Origin: Myxococcota bacterium | Lineage (GTDB): Bacteria; Myxococcota; UBA727; JABDBI01 | Assembly: GCA_040387835.1 (NCBI GenBank) | Contig: JAZKCZ010000004.1 | Span: 62,001-126,000, forward strand | Reading direction: 5' to 3' | Length of the DNA: 64,000 nt | Shown: positions 52,626 to 61,408 of the stretch, one piece after another | How the letters are laid out: each line of letters opens with the position of its first letter | Numbering within the stretch: the stretch's first letter is position 1 | The notes under the pieces: model-generated | The model's input: the letters and a program-made list of their open reading frames with translations, nothing else | Databases searched by the model: none | What the model was told of the DNA's origin: nothing | Program-made: the position numbers and the translations under genes

Positions 52626-53339
52626 TTATAGGCAAGAAGCTCGTGCAGCGCCGTAGCGATGTTCGAATGGGACGTAGACTAAAGTCGAAGCAGTCGTGTT
52701 CGCTTTAGGGGCGTAATCGACGATGGTGCAGCTCTTATATGAGTTTGTGTGCTTTTTGACTAAAGACAGGCCAGTGGAAGTTGAAACAAACCGGTCATAA
52801 GCGCCGCCTTTGAGTTCGCGTTCCTCAGGGCTGTGTGCAGAAGTTAGGATGTAATCCACAACACCTTTTTTCCACATTCCGACCCTGTCATGCATTGCTT
52901 TTTGTTGAGCTTCAATCAGTGAGTCGTCGCTTTCTTTGGTGCTGACGAACATGACGTGCGCAAAACCATTTTCTACCATGCTGGTCGATAGATCAGAGCA
53001 GTCCGCGAGTAGCCTGCCATAAACATCGTGGCTATCATCTAATGTGCAGTGCCAGGTGCCGGCTCGCGCATGTTTGGTCGCGTCTTTAGAATTGTCGAAC
53101 AGCTCATCTGCTCGCCAGTTGCCCCATTGGTGGACTGATCCGTAGGATTCCAGAGAGTTAATGCCTCGAATACGGCTACTTTTTCCGGCTAGCGGACCTG
53201 TTAAAACTCTGAATGTATCTCCGTCGTTGAAGTAAACCTTAACCTTTTTACCATCCAAAACGACATCCGTTTGTGGATAACTTGCTGCAAAAAGTGGCGA
53301 AATTTGTAGAAACCCGAACAAGAATAATAGACGCATCAT
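52626..53339 (-). CDS. Secreted thermonuclease-like protein
   Basis: This protein of about 237 residues has a signal peptide (MMRLLFLFGFLQISPLFAA) and a staphylococcal-nuclease fold: DGDTFRVLTGP for calcium binding, Arg in SRIRGINSLES with the catalytic Glu, and YGRLLADCSDL with the second catalytic Arg. The C-terminal 70 residues are unrelated and contain two Cys. The frame opens further to 53372, but that part translates a repeat remnant (CHPEER). The ATG at 53339 follows a GAGGAG site that lies within this remnant. It probably degrades nucleic acids outside the cytoplasm. Confidence 0.83.
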   Translation of the reverse strand: MMRLLFLFGFLQISPLFAASYPQTDVVLDGKKVKVYFNDGDTFRVLTGPLAGKSSRIRGINSLESYGSVHQWGNWRADELFDNSKDATKHARAGTWHCTLDDSHDVYGRLLADCSDLSTSMVENGFAHVMFVSTKESDDSLIEAQQKAMHDRVGMWKKGVVDYILTSAHSPEERELKGGAYDRFVSTSTGLSLVKKHTNSYKSCTIVDYAPKANTTASTLVYVPFEHRYGAARASCL

Positions 53340-53344
53340 GGCCA

Positions 53345-53366
53345 GCCTCTCCTCGGGATGACAGTT
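53345..53366. repeat. Half copy of the GGATCCCG palindromic repeat
   Basis: The minus strand reads TGTCATCCCGAGGAG, matching the start of the repeat hairpins at 4268 and 6670, but the second arm is missing. It provides the ribosome-binding sequence for the thermonuclease gene. Similarity is short, so chance cannot be excluded. Confidence 0.4.
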
Positions 53367-53394
53367 AACCACAAATTTATTTATCTGAAATCAG

Positions 53395-54282
53395 TCATTT
53401 GACCGAGAAGAACTGTTTTGTTTTTTCAGCGAGCTGAAATCCAACTCTATCCTGTGCTTCTCGAGTCGATGCTGCCAAATGAGGTGTCAAAATAACATTT
53501 GGATGCTTGATCAGTGGGCTGATTTCTTTTGGTGGTTCCTGTTCGAAAACATCGAGTGCTGCACCTGCAACGAAGCCAGCTTCCAGTGCACCAAATAAAG
53601 CTGCCTCATCAACAATGCCGCCTCTAGCGGCATGAATGATGCGAACGCCTTTTTTCATTTTTTTGAAGGCATCGGTTGATAACATATGCCTGGTTTGAGG
53701 CAATAATGGCACGTGAATGGTGATGAAATCGGCCTGTGCATACAGGCTGTCCAGTGAAACCAGTAAGTCGCTTTTAGCCACGGGATCATACGCGACTACT
53801 TTCATGCGTAGGCCTTGCGCTAACTCGGCAACGATCTGGCCTACTTGGCCAAGCCCGATGATGCCTAACGTTTTATCACGCAGCTCCGTGCCCATGAATT
53901 TGGATTTTTCCCAGGCACCGGCTTTCATGCTGGCAGTTGCCTGAGGGATATGCCGAGCGAGCGACATCATCAGTGCAACGGTGTGCTCCGCGGTACTGAC
54001 TAGATTTCCTTGAGGTGTATTGACGACTTCGATGTTTTTTTGGCGAGCAGCATCTAGATCGATGTTGTCGAGGCCGATGCCAGCGCGGCCAATGAGCTTC
54101 AGCTTGTCGGCTTTTTGAAGGAGCTCAGCGGTTACCTGTGTCTGACTGCGCACCAGCAGGGCTTCGTAGTCGCCGATTTGGCTTAAATGCTCCATGCCGA
54201 CATCTACTGAGAATGCGGGGTTGCCTTTCAGCACATCGATGGCTTCAGGAGAGAGCTTGTCGGAAATCAGAATTCGAATCAT
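53395..54282 (-). CDS. D-3-phosphoglycerate dehydrogenase-like 2-hydroxyacid dehydrogenase
   Basis: This 295-residue NAD-dependent D-2-hydroxyacid dehydrogenase has the nucleotide motif GIIGLGQVGQIVAELAQG and the catalytic triad Arg (HAARGGIVDE), Glu (FEQEPP) and His (LTPHLAAST). It resembles SerA, which starts serine synthesis, but is the short form without the C-terminal regulatory ACT domain. Related enzymes act on glyoxylate, hydroxypyruvate or lactate, so serA is likely but not certain. Its start overlaps the shrunken GH3 gene by 38 bases. Confidence 0.85.
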   Translation of the reverse strand: MIRILISDKLSPEAIDVLKGNPAFSVDVGMEHLSQIGDYEALLVRSQTQVTAELLQKADKLKLIGRAGIGLDNIDLDAARQKNIEVVNTPQGNLVSTAEHTVALMMSLARHIPQATASMKAGAWEKSKFMGTELRDKTLGIIGLGQVGQIVAELAQGLRMKVVAYDPVAKSDLLVSLDSLYAQADFITIHVPLLPQTRHMLSTDAFKKMKKGVRIIHAARGGIVDEAALFGALEAGFVAGAALDVFEQEPPKEISPLIKHPNVILTPHLAASTREAQDRVGFQLAEKTKQFFSVK

Positions 54283-55006
54283 GAATCACCTGGAAAGAGG
54301 GCGTATTTCGAAAAGGTTCGCTAGCCAATACGCGTATACCGATATGATAGCGATATAGTCCAGACTTTTGGCTAATGATCAGATCGTAAATTTTTCCAGC
54401 CTCGATTTCATGAACACGAAGTACTGATTTATCGGCGCTCATAAATTCGTAAAAGACTTCGGATAGAAGCGGCAGCATGGCGTCGCTCTGCTGGAGCTTG
54501 ACCATCAAAGGGCCTTCGACATGCAAAGGCTGGTCATGAAGCAAACTGTGCGGGAACGGCGTTGGCTGCTGTGTCCAACGTGATTTGTAATGTGCTAAAA
54601 TCGGTTCAATGTTTTTACTGTTTAAAGCCGTGTTGGCGGCCTTAATCGCAAAGAGGCGATAGAAAGATCGCTCGAGACTTCGTGTGTACGGAAAAGATTG
54701 CTTGTCACCAGAAAATGCATATCGAACGACCGGTTCATTGACCAGAATATTGCTCTCATGAGTGCGTTGGCGATCAATCCAATGTTTTAATTTATCATAG
54801 GTAACAATAGGTACTTTCTTGCAATATTGTTCATAATTATCGCCGCCTTTCACATTGAAAAGTAAGCCATACTTCGTACCGCTCAGTTGGCTTGTGAGCT
54901 GCGATAATACCCGGTCCTGAACGCGCTTGGGACGTTTCAAATCTTTCAAAAACTGGCGTGCATAAGGTCTGAGCCAAAATTTTAAGCCAAAGGCGCGAAG
55001 GGACAT
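54245..55006 (-). CDS. Internally shortened GH3-family protein, probably inactive
   Basis: GH3 proteins are acyl-adenylating enzymes that join amino acids to carboxylic acids; the normal length is about 500-600 residues. This 253-residue frame keeps the N-terminal GH3 pattern (GTKYGLLFNVKG, YCKKVPIVTYDKLKHWIDR) and the late segment LLSEVFYEFMSADKS...GLYRYHIGIRV, but the region between is much reduced. The nucleotide-binding TSGTT motif is replaced by AFSGDKQS, and the C-terminal domain is missing. It overlaps the downstream dehydrogenase gene by 38 bases. It is probably a decaying gene or has lost adenylating activity. Confidence 0.7.
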   Translation of the reverse strand: MSLRAFGLKFWLRPYARQFLKDLKRPKRVQDRVLSQLTSQLSGTKYGLLFNVKGGDNYEQYCKKVPIVTYDKLKHWIDRQRTHESNILVNEPVVRYAFSGDKQSFPYTRSLERSFYRLFAIKAANTALNSKNIEPILAHYKSRWTQQPTPFPHSLLHDQPLHVEGPLMVKLQQSDAMLPLLSEVFYEFMSADKSVLRVHEIEAGKIYDLIISQKSGLYRYHIGIRVLASEPFRNTPSFQVIHDSNSDFRQALS

Positions 55007-55015
55007 AAGCTAATA

Positions 55016-55630
55016 CTATCTAACAATAGGCTGGGAAGCAATACGGCTAATTCTCATGAGTAATTCTTCTCTGCCTAGATGCTCATTGGATGAAACAGCG
55101 AAACACTGGTCCGATGATATTTCTAAAATGCGAGCAAATCGCTTTTGCATATCTTTGCGTTTAGATAATGGCAGTTGATCGATTTTAGTCATGACGACCA
55201 AGTAGTAGGGAACATGTTCCCGAAATTGCCGGCTGATTTCGATGTCTTCTTCTTTGGGGTCCCGCCTGCAATCCAGCAAATGAATCATCACGTTTAGCTG
55301 CTCACGTTTTTCGATATAGTCTGACAGCAAGTCGGACAGCGTGTCGCGTTCTGTTAAAGATAGCTTAGCGTAACCGTGCCCAGGCAAATCTAGAAACCAA
55401 ATCTTCTTTTTTTCAAGCTCTGCTTCAAATAAGTTCAAAGCGCGGGTACGCCCAGGGGTTTTCGAAACCCGGGCCAGGCTTTTTTGGCCAGCGAGAAAAT
55501 TCAGCAAAGAAGATTTGCCAACGTTTGAGCGCCCAAAAAAGGCGATTTCGGTCATGTCGCCGGCTGGCAAAAGCTCGACGCTGGGTACTGACAATAAAAA
55601 TTTAGCTTTTTCGAGCCTAAGAGCTTCCAT
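55016..55630 (-). CDS. engB: Ribosome biogenesis GTPase EngB (YsxC/YihA)
   Basis: EngB is an essential GTPase in large-subunit assembly. Motifs are G1 GRSNVGKSSLLN, G2 region KTPGRTRALN, G3 DLPGHGYA, G4 TKIDQL and G5 region SSNEHLG. I use the ATG at 55630, which overlaps the ccsA stop by 14 bases, in preference to 55651. The 204-residue length is normal. It is separated from the shortened GH3 gene by nine bases. Confidence 0.95.
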   Translation of the reverse strand: MEALRLEKAKFLLSVPSVELLPAGDMTEIAFFGRSNVGKSSLLNFLAGQKSLARVSKTPGRTRALNLFEAELEKKKIWFLDLPGHGYAKLSLTERDTLSDLLSDYIEKREQLNVMIHLLDCRRDPKEEDIEISRQFREHVPYYLVVMTKIDQLPLSKRKDMQKRFARILEISSDQCFAVSSNEHLGREELLMRISRIASQPIVR

Positions 55631-56669
55631 AACTATGTAATCCGTCTGCAAACCACCCTAGGTTAACCCCTAAAAAGCCTGCAATAATAATAAAAAATCC
55701 AACCACTCCAATCACAGCGGATTTTGGTCCGGCCCAACCATAGGTGATGCGGGTGTGTAAGTACAGAGCATAGGTAATCCAAATCACCAAGGCGCCTGTT
55801 TCTTTCGGATCCCAAGCCCAGTAACGACCCCAAGCATAATGTGCCCAAAGCGCCCCGGTTACCAACACCACCGCCATGAGGGCAAACGAGACCAAAATAT
55901 TTGAATAAGCAATATGATCAAGCTGCTCAGAAGAAGGCAATAAACTACGTATTTTCGTAGGATATAAAAACACCAAGCCAACAAATATCTGCACCAAGCA
56001 AATAAAGCCAAACAAACTCATATTCCAAACGCTCATTTCGCCATTTAAAAATACGAGCCCGCCGCTTGCCAGTAATACGAGCGCCACCCAAAGCGCGATT
56101 TTCCGCAAGGGCACACGGCTTTCGTCCTTGACCAAATAAAGAAAGCTAGACACCGCACCAATGGTTCCCGCCGCATACGCAATCGAGGCGCTAATCACAT
56201 GGACCATAATCCACCAGCTTTTGAGCGCCGGCACCAACGGCTTGATTTTGCCATCCGTCAACGAAGCAATCCCCAAAGCAGTGAGCGCTAAAAGCAAAGC
56301 AAACACGCCAACAAAAGGCGGCTTCCATTTAACTTCGCAAATCAAGAAGACCAGGATGAGCCCCCAACCCATATAGACCATAATCTCGTATAAGTTTGAC
56401 CAGGGCGGATGCTGGGTGAGCACTTGCCAATAAGCGATCCCGTGGAGCTCTTCCCCGGTACTAAGTCTATAAGCATCAAGCTCAATCAAACCAGCTTCAA
56501 ACCAGCGAAAGCCCATCCCAATCGTTTGGGTTAAAAATCCCAGGGCAACAATAGTCGTAGCGATTTGCCGAATTCGTTCGCGCTTCAGACTTAAGTTTAA
56601 AGCATACAGAAATAAAGCCAGCACATAGGCGCCGGCGCAGATATTATATAGACTGGTGCTGACTAACAA
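55617..56669 (-). CDS. ccsA: Cytochrome c synthase subunit CcsA (ResC)
   Basis: CcsA exports and presents heme for covalent attachment to cytochromes c in system II. The tryptophan-rich WWD motif is WGRYWAWDPKETGALVIW, with conserved His residues flanking it (VHVISASIAYAAG and LHTRITYGWAG). Eight or more helices are predicted. I propose a TTG start at 56669, ten bases after an AGGAG site, overlapping ccsB by 26 bases; the frame to 56735 runs deeper into ccsB. It pairs with the CcsB gene just upstream. Confidence 0.9.
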   Translation of the reverse strand: MLVSTSLYNICAGAYVLALFLYALNLSLKRERIRQIATTIVALGFLTQTIGMGFRWFEAGLIELDAYRLSTGEELHGIAYWQVLTQHPPWSNLYEIMVYMGWGLILVFLICEVKWKPPFVGVFALLLALTALGIASLTDGKIKPLVPALKSWWIMVHVISASIAYAAGTIGAVSSFLYLVKDESRVPLRKIALWVALVLLASGGLVFLNGEMSVWNMSLFGFICLVQIFVGLVFLYPTKIRSLLPSSEQLDHIAYSNILVSFALMAVVLVTGALWAHYAWGRYWAWDPKETGALVIWITYALYLHTRITYGWAGPKSAVIGVVGFFIIIAGFLGVNLGWFADGLHSYGSS

Positions 56670-57957
56670 TTTTTTCAAACTCCTGTCGAAATGCTTGGGG
56701 GTACCGGTTACAAACGCCGGCCAATGTAAGCTCAAACTCGCCGTTTTCTAGCTGGGTAACTTTGGCGTAATAGCGGCGCTGGTTCATGCCAAACGCCATG
56801 GCCAGGCCAAAAAACATTAAGATAAAGCCAGCAAAGACGAAATAGGCACCCGGCACTTTACCCACGCTAATACCTGTCGCATAAGGCTCATCGAAGCCGG
56901 CAAAAATAATCTCTTGCTCACCCCGTCTGACTTCAGCATCAAACTTTGGCTGCTTGCGAAACACGACGAACTCGGAACCATTAAGCTCGATTTGCACTGC
57001 GCTGCCCAGGCCAGCATAGTCCTCAAAAAGCTCGGTGACTTTGAGCGAGTTTTTGTCAAATGCAACCGGCTCGCCCGGCTTAACCTGCACTGTGCGAGAC
57101 TTGCCGCCGCGAGGTGCGATTTTGAGATTGACTAGTTTTTCGCCATCCAGGGACTGGTAGGAAGCCTGGTAGAAAGTGTAACCTTGATATTCAAGCGGGT
57201 CGTTCACCCGGATAGTTTTGGATACTACCGGCGTTTCCAGATTATCAGGCGAAAAAATAGCCAAATCCGATTCATATGCCATCGGGCTACCATCCGCGTA
57301 GGTCTTCAGCCTAAAATCACTGCACTGGATAACAAAGTTCAAACGATGCGAATAAGTCTTGCCGCCAACGCCTTTAGCCTGGACGATTTGGCTAAACTGC
57401 CCCTCAGGAATCAGCATCATACCATCGACCCCCAGCTGGGTAGCAGCGATTGAGCCGAACATAATAAATAGCAAAGCTGTATGGATAATATAGACACCGC
57501 AGCGGGCATATTTATGCCGTTCAAAAAAGATATAGATGGTATCGCCTTCTTGCCAGCGCTTCTCTTTAGCAGAAAAAATGCTGGTGCTGACTTGATTAAC
57601 GATCAACACCGCTTTTTGAGAAGCTTTGCGCAGTAAATAATTATCCAAAAGCAAATGCGGATTTCGAGCGTCTACCCAAATCTTAGGCAGCCTGGCGATT
57701 GAGCAGCCGATCAGATTCAAAGCCAGCAGCAGCACTAAAATCCCGAACCACCAGGAATGGTAAACATCATGCAGCTCTAAAAACAAAAATGCATCGCGTA
57801 CTAAGGGCGCCTTAATATTCTGAAGATGGGTAGCCAGAGGCTTGGTTTGGTCCCAGAACATGCCGGTAAAAAGTGCGATGCCCAGACCTATAAAAATCAC
57901 CAGTGTCAACTTCAAAGAAGCAAACAATCGAAAGGTGTAGTGATAGAGGCGCCGCAT
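56644..57957 (-). CDS. ccsB: Cytochrome c biogenesis protein CcsB (ResB)
   Basis: This 437-residue ResB-family protein is the partner of CcsA. It has three N-terminal helices (LKLTLVIFIGLGIALFTGMFW, WWFGILVLLLALNLIGC, CGVYIIHTALLFIMFGSIAA), a large periplasmic domain with LEYQGYTFYQASYQ, and a final helix near AYFVFAGFILMFFGLAMAFG. A possible promoter (TTTACA, 17 bases, GATAAC) ends eight bases before the ATG. Presence of CcsAB means the organism makes c-type cytochromes by system II. Confidence 0.92.
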   Translation of the reverse strand: MRRLYHYTFRLFASLKLTLVIFIGLGIALFTGMFWDQTKPLATHLQNIKAPLVRDAFLFLELHDVYHSWWFGILVLLLALNLIGCSIARLPKIWVDARNPHLLLDNYLLRKASQKAVLIVNQVSTSIFSAKEKRWQEGDTIYIFFERHKYARCGVYIIHTALLFIMFGSIAATQLGVDGMMLIPEGQFSQIVQAKGVGGKTYSHRLNFVIQCSDFRLKTYADGSPMAYESDLAIFSPDNLETPVVSKTIRVNDPLEYQGYTFYQASYQSLDGEKLVNLKIAPRGGKSRTVQVKPGEPVAFDKNSLKVTELFEDYAGLGSAVQIELNGSEFVVFRKQPKFDAEVRRGEQEIIFAGFDEPYATGISVGKVPGAYFVFAGFILMFFGLAMAFGMNQRRYYAKVTQLENGEFELTLAGVCNRYPQAFRQEFEKIVSQHQSI

Positions 57958-58018
57958 GAAAAAGCGTTATCGGTAAGATAAGGGCGCTTGTAAATCCCTA
58001 TTTGCGCGTGGAGAGTTG

Positions 58019-58046
58019 TTGCTTAGGCGTGTGTGGGTGCTATGAT
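58019..58046 (+). promoter_or_regulatory. mraY promoter
   Basis: TTGCTT (58019-58024), 16 bases, then TATGAT (58041-58046) preceded by TGC, an extended -10. The hexamer ends seven bases before the ATG at 58054. Confidence 0.55.
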
Positions 58047-58053
58047 GGAGCGC

Positions 58054-59160
58054 ATGTTCCTTAACTTTTTGTACCAACAACATTTTAATTTTAGCTTTTT
58101 AAATGTTCTAAGGTATCCATCATTTAGAATTTTAATGGCTGCTTTTACAGCGCTGTTATTAAGTTTATTTTTATTTCCTTGGTTCATTAGGCGGATGCAG
58201 GTTTTCAAATTCGGCCAGGAAATTCGCAAAGATGGTCCACAGGATCATTTTAAAAAGCAAGGGACGCCTACCATGGGTGGGTTGTTAATTTTGTTGGCGG
58301 TCACTGTCTCGACTTTGCTTTGGGCAGATTTGGGCCACGCTGGCATTTGGATGCTTTTGTGGGTGATGCTTGGGTATGGCGCTATTGGCGCTTATGATGA
58401 TTACCAAAAGATTAAGTTTAAAAACACCAAGGGTCTGTCTGCACCTAAGAAGTTGTTTTGGCAGTTTTTTATTGGCGCGGTTGCTCTGGGTTTGTATGTT
58501 TATAACTTTTCATCCATGCCGTTCTCATCTGAACTAAATATGCCTTTCGTGGCATTCGAGAGATTTCATCCGGAATTGCCGATTTGGCTCTATTTTGGTT
58601 TTGCGCTGTTTCTGCTTCTGGGAACATCGAATGCGGTGAACTTGACCGATGGTTTGGATGGCTTAGCCATTGGGCCAGTGTTGATTAGTTGCTCGGTGTT
58701 TTTGGTGCTTGCTTATGCGGCAGGAACAACTTTAGCGGATTTCAATATTGCGAAATATTTGCGGATTGCGTCGGTCGAAGGCGCTTCGGAGCTGTCGGTT
58801 TTTTGCGGTGCGGTGATAGGGGCTGGTGTTGGTTTTCTTTGGTATAACGCTTATCCAGCGCTGATTTTTATGGGGGATGTTGGCTCTTTGGCGCTCGGCG
58901 GCGTGCTGGGGTTATTGGCGATTTTGACGAAGAATGAGCTTCTTTCGGCACTGCTTCATGGGGCTTTTTTGATGGAAGCGGTGAGTGTGATTTTGCAGGT
59001 GGCATCGTTCAAGCTGCGCAAAAAACGCATTTTTAAGATGGCGCCCATTCATCATCATTTTGAATTGTTGGGTTGGCCAGAGCCTAGGGTGATCGTTCGC
59101 TTTTGGATTTTTGCTGGTTTACTGGCTTTGTTGGCCATTACATCGTTGAAGTTGAGATAG
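58054..59160 (+). CDS. mraY: Phospho-N-acetylmuramoyl-pentapeptide-transferase MraY
   Basis: MraY forms lipid I, the first membrane step of peptidoglycan synthesis. The sequence has RKDGPQDHFKKQGTPTMGGLL, the Asp pair in YGAIGAYDDYQK, SNAVNLTDGLDGLA and the HHHFE loop in KMAPIHHHFELLGWPE. About ten helices are predicted. In-frame ATGs exist at 58042 and 58045 and a GTG at 58033; I choose 58054 by alignment with MraY N-termini and by promoter position. It starts a short piece of the division and cell wall cluster. Confidence 0.96.
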   Translation: MFLNFLYQQHFNFSFLNVLRYPSFRILMAAFTALLLSLFLFPWFIRRMQVFKFGQEIRKDGPQDHFKKQGTPTMGGLLILLAVTVSTLLWADLGHAGIWMLLWVMLGYGAIGAYDDYQKIKFKNTKGLSAPKKLFWQFFIGAVALGLYVYNFSSMPFSSELNMPFVAFERFHPELPIWLYFGFALFLLLGTSNAVNLTDGLDGLAIGPVLISCSVFLVLAYAAGTTLADFNIAKYLRIASVEGASELSVFCGAVIGAGVGFLWYNAYPALIFMGDVGSLALGGVLGLLAILTKNELLSALLHGAFLMEAVSVILQVASFKLRKKRIFKMAPIHHHFELLGWPEPRVIVRFWIFAGLLALLAITSLKLR

Positions 59161-59162
59161 GT

Positions 59163-60323
59163 ATGAAGATAGGTGTGGTAGGGCGCGGGCGCTCGGGTAA
59201 AGCGGCTTTTGATTGGTTAACGCTGCAGGGCGAATCACCTGAATTTTTAGATGATGTTGATGGCAACTTGACGCCGGATTCGGTGATGCCGTTTGATGCA
59301 TTGGTGCTATCGCCCGGTGTTCCCCGAAGGCATCCGGCCATCGAGGCAGCGATTAAGCACAATAAGCCGATTTATAATGAGATCGAGCTAGCAAGCAAAG
59401 CGCTTGTGGGCTGCAGATTTGTTGGCATCACGGGCACTAATGGCAAGTCGACGACCACGGCACTGCTGGGTCATATTCTTGCACAGGAGCAGCCGGACGT
59501 GTTTGTGGGCGGTAATTTAGGCAGGCCGCTTTGCGAGGCTTTAATTGCCGGGGAAAGACCACGGTTGGCGGTGCTTGAACTTTCTAGTTTTCAGCTTGAA
59601 ACGATTAAGCAGCTCTCGTTGGATGTGGCCATTTTGCTTAACTTAACGCCGGATCATTTGGACCGGTATGATAGTGCCCAGCACTATTATGATGTCAAAA
59701 AGCAGATTTTTGAGCTTTTGAAGTCTGAAGGGGTTCGGATCGAATTGCCATCCAGCGAGTTGCCGCCGGGGTTTAAAGCACCGGCCAAGCTGATTGGCAC
59801 GCATAATATGCAGAACATCCGCGCGGCGGTTTTGGCTGCGCAAGCGCTGGGTGTGTCCGATGCGGTGATACAGTGTGGTTTGGATAGCTTTCCCGGTATT
59901 GCGCACCGACTGGAAATATTAGGCGAAAAAAACGGCGTAACTTGGATTAACGATTCTAAGGCTACGACAGTTGAGTCGGTGCTGGCGGCGCTTGATTGTT
60001 TTTCTGCTGGTGTTCATTTGATTTTGGGTGGGCTGGGTAAGCAGGCTAGTTATCGGCCACTGGTCCCCGCTTGCCATGGCAAAGTGCGAGCAGTCTATCT
60101 TATTGGGCAAGATGCACAGCGGATAGAAGATGCTTTTGCTGGGCATGAGGCCGGCATCAATATTTATCGCGCTGAGACCTTGGAAAAAGCGGTGCAGCTG
60201 GCGTTTCAGGAAGCGGTTCAGGGGGAGACAGTGCTTTTATCGCCCTCTTGTGCGAGTTACGACCAATTTAAGAGTTTTGAAGATCGGGGCAACAAGTTTA
60301 GGAGTATGTTTCATGGTCTCTAA
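59163..60323 (+). CDS. murD: UDP-N-acetylmuramoylalanine-D-glutamate ligase
   Basis: MurD adds D-glutamate to UDP-MurNAc-L-Ala. The ATP-binding loop is GITGTNGKSTTTALLGHIL, followed by GGNLGRPLCEAL, ELSSFQLE, LNLTPDHLDRY and the C-terminal SPSCASYDQFKSFEDRGNKF. At 386 residues it is a little short (E. coli 438), mostly in the N-terminal domain. The ATG at 59163 is two bases after mraY; the longer frame overlaps mraY and is not used. Confidence 0.95.
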   Translation: MKIGVVGRGRSGKAAFDWLTLQGESPEFLDDVDGNLTPDSVMPFDALVLSPGVPRRHPAIEAAIKHNKPIYNEIELASKALVGCRFVGITGTNGKSTTTALLGHILAQEQPDVFVGGNLGRPLCEALIAGERPRLAVLELSSFQLETIKQLSLDVAILLNLTPDHLDRYDSAQHYYDVKKQIFELLKSEGVRIELPSSELPPGFKAPAKLIGTHNMQNIRAAVLAAQALGVSDAVIQCGLDSFPGIAHRLEILGEKNGVTWINDSKATTVESVLAALDCFSAGVHLILGGLGKQASYRPLVPACHGKVRAVYLIGQDAQRIEDAFAGHEAGINIYRAETLEKAVQLAFQEAVQGETVLLSPSCASYDQFKSFEDRGNKFRSMFHGL

Positions 60324-61395
60324 GTTAATTGCCTGTGCCAGCATTACCCTGGTGATGCTCGGGATTGTGATTGTGTTTTCAAGCTCAGCGGTGATGGCGC
60401 ATTTTGGTTATCACGACTCGATGTTTTTCTTAAAGCGTCAGCTATTTTTCTTGGTCTTAGGTTTAATCGCTTTTGGTGGAGCGCTTTATTTAGATCCAAA
60501 ATACTACCAAAAGTACGCTTATCACTTTTATTTTTTCGCCTTGTTTTTGCTGGTGTTGGTGCTGATACCAGGAGTTGGGAAGTCTGCGGGTGGGGCAGCT
60601 CGGTGGATTTCTTTGGGGCCTTTGAGATTGCAGGCAGGCGAGGTGTTAAAGCCAGCGTTGGCAATTTATTTGGCCATGTCGCTGGCTAAAAAAGGCGAAA
60701 AAATGTTGCTGTTTCGGGTGGGCATTGTACCGCATTTGGTCCTCCCCGGGATTGCCATGGGACTTTTGCTGCTGGAGCCTGACTTTGGGACAACGGTCAT
60801 TGTGGCATTGGTTACGTTCTCGATGCTTTTTATTGGCGGCGCGCGCGTGGCCTATTTGCTCGGGGCGATCTTGATTGCCATTCCGGTGGCGATTCAGGTG
60901 GTGGCATCCAGTCCTTATAGAATGGCACGTGTCATGGCATTTTTGGATCCTTGGACGCATCGTCAAGAAGGTGGGTATCAGGTGGTTCAAAGTCTGATGA
61001 CGCTGGGCTCTGGGGGCTGGTTTGGTAAAGGCTTTGGTCAAGGGCCTTCTAAGTTATATTTTCTGCCCGCATCGCATACCGATTTTATCTTGGCAGTGAT
61101 AGGTGAAGAGCTTGGTTTTATGGGCATTGTCTTGGTGCTCGCCTGTTTTGGTGCTTTGCTTTTTTCAGGGTTTCAAATCGCTCTTAAGAGCAGAGATCCT
61201 TTTAAAACTTACCTCGCCATGGGGCTTACGGCGCTTATGACCTTGCAGGCAACGTTGAACGCCTTCGTGGTGATGGGTTTAGTGCCTACGAAAGGGCTAA
61301 CATTACCGCTGGTTAGCTATGGGGGCAGCAGTCTCATTATGGCTTGTTGGATGATTGGGGTGCTTTTCCGGTTAGGCAGAGAATTGAAAATATGA
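60313..61395 (+). CDS. ftsW: FtsW family peptidoglycan glycosyltransferase
   Basis: This SEDS-family integral membrane protein polymerises glycan strands at the septum. The ATG at 60313 has an AGGAG site eight bases upstream and overlaps murD by 11 bases. Diagnostic segments are GAARWISLGPLRLQAGEVLKPAL, PDFGTTVIVALV, HTDFILAVIGEELGFMG and KGLTLPLVSYGGSS. Length is 360 residues. The usual next genes (murG, murC) do not follow; instead the helicase-barrel gene begins 13 bases later. Confidence 0.93.
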   Translation: MVSKLIACASITLVMLGIVIVFSSSAVMAHFGYHDSMFFLKRQLFFLVLGLIAFGGALYLDPKYYQKYAYHFYFFALFLLVLVLIPGVGKSAGGAARWISLGPLRLQAGEVLKPALAIYLAMSLAKKGEKMLLFRVGIVPHLVLPGIAMGLLLLEPDFGTTVIVALVTFSMLFIGGARVAYLLGAILIAIPVAIQVVASSPYRMARVMAFLDPWTHRQEGGYQVVQSLMTLGSGGWFGKGFGQGPSKLYFLPASHTDFILAVIGEELGFMGIVLVLACFGALLFSGFQIALKSRDPFKTYLAMGLTALMTLQATLNAFVVMGLVPTKGLTLPLVSYGGSSLIMACWMIGVLFRLGRELKI

Positions 61396-61408
61396 TAGCT
61401 GCCTGAGC

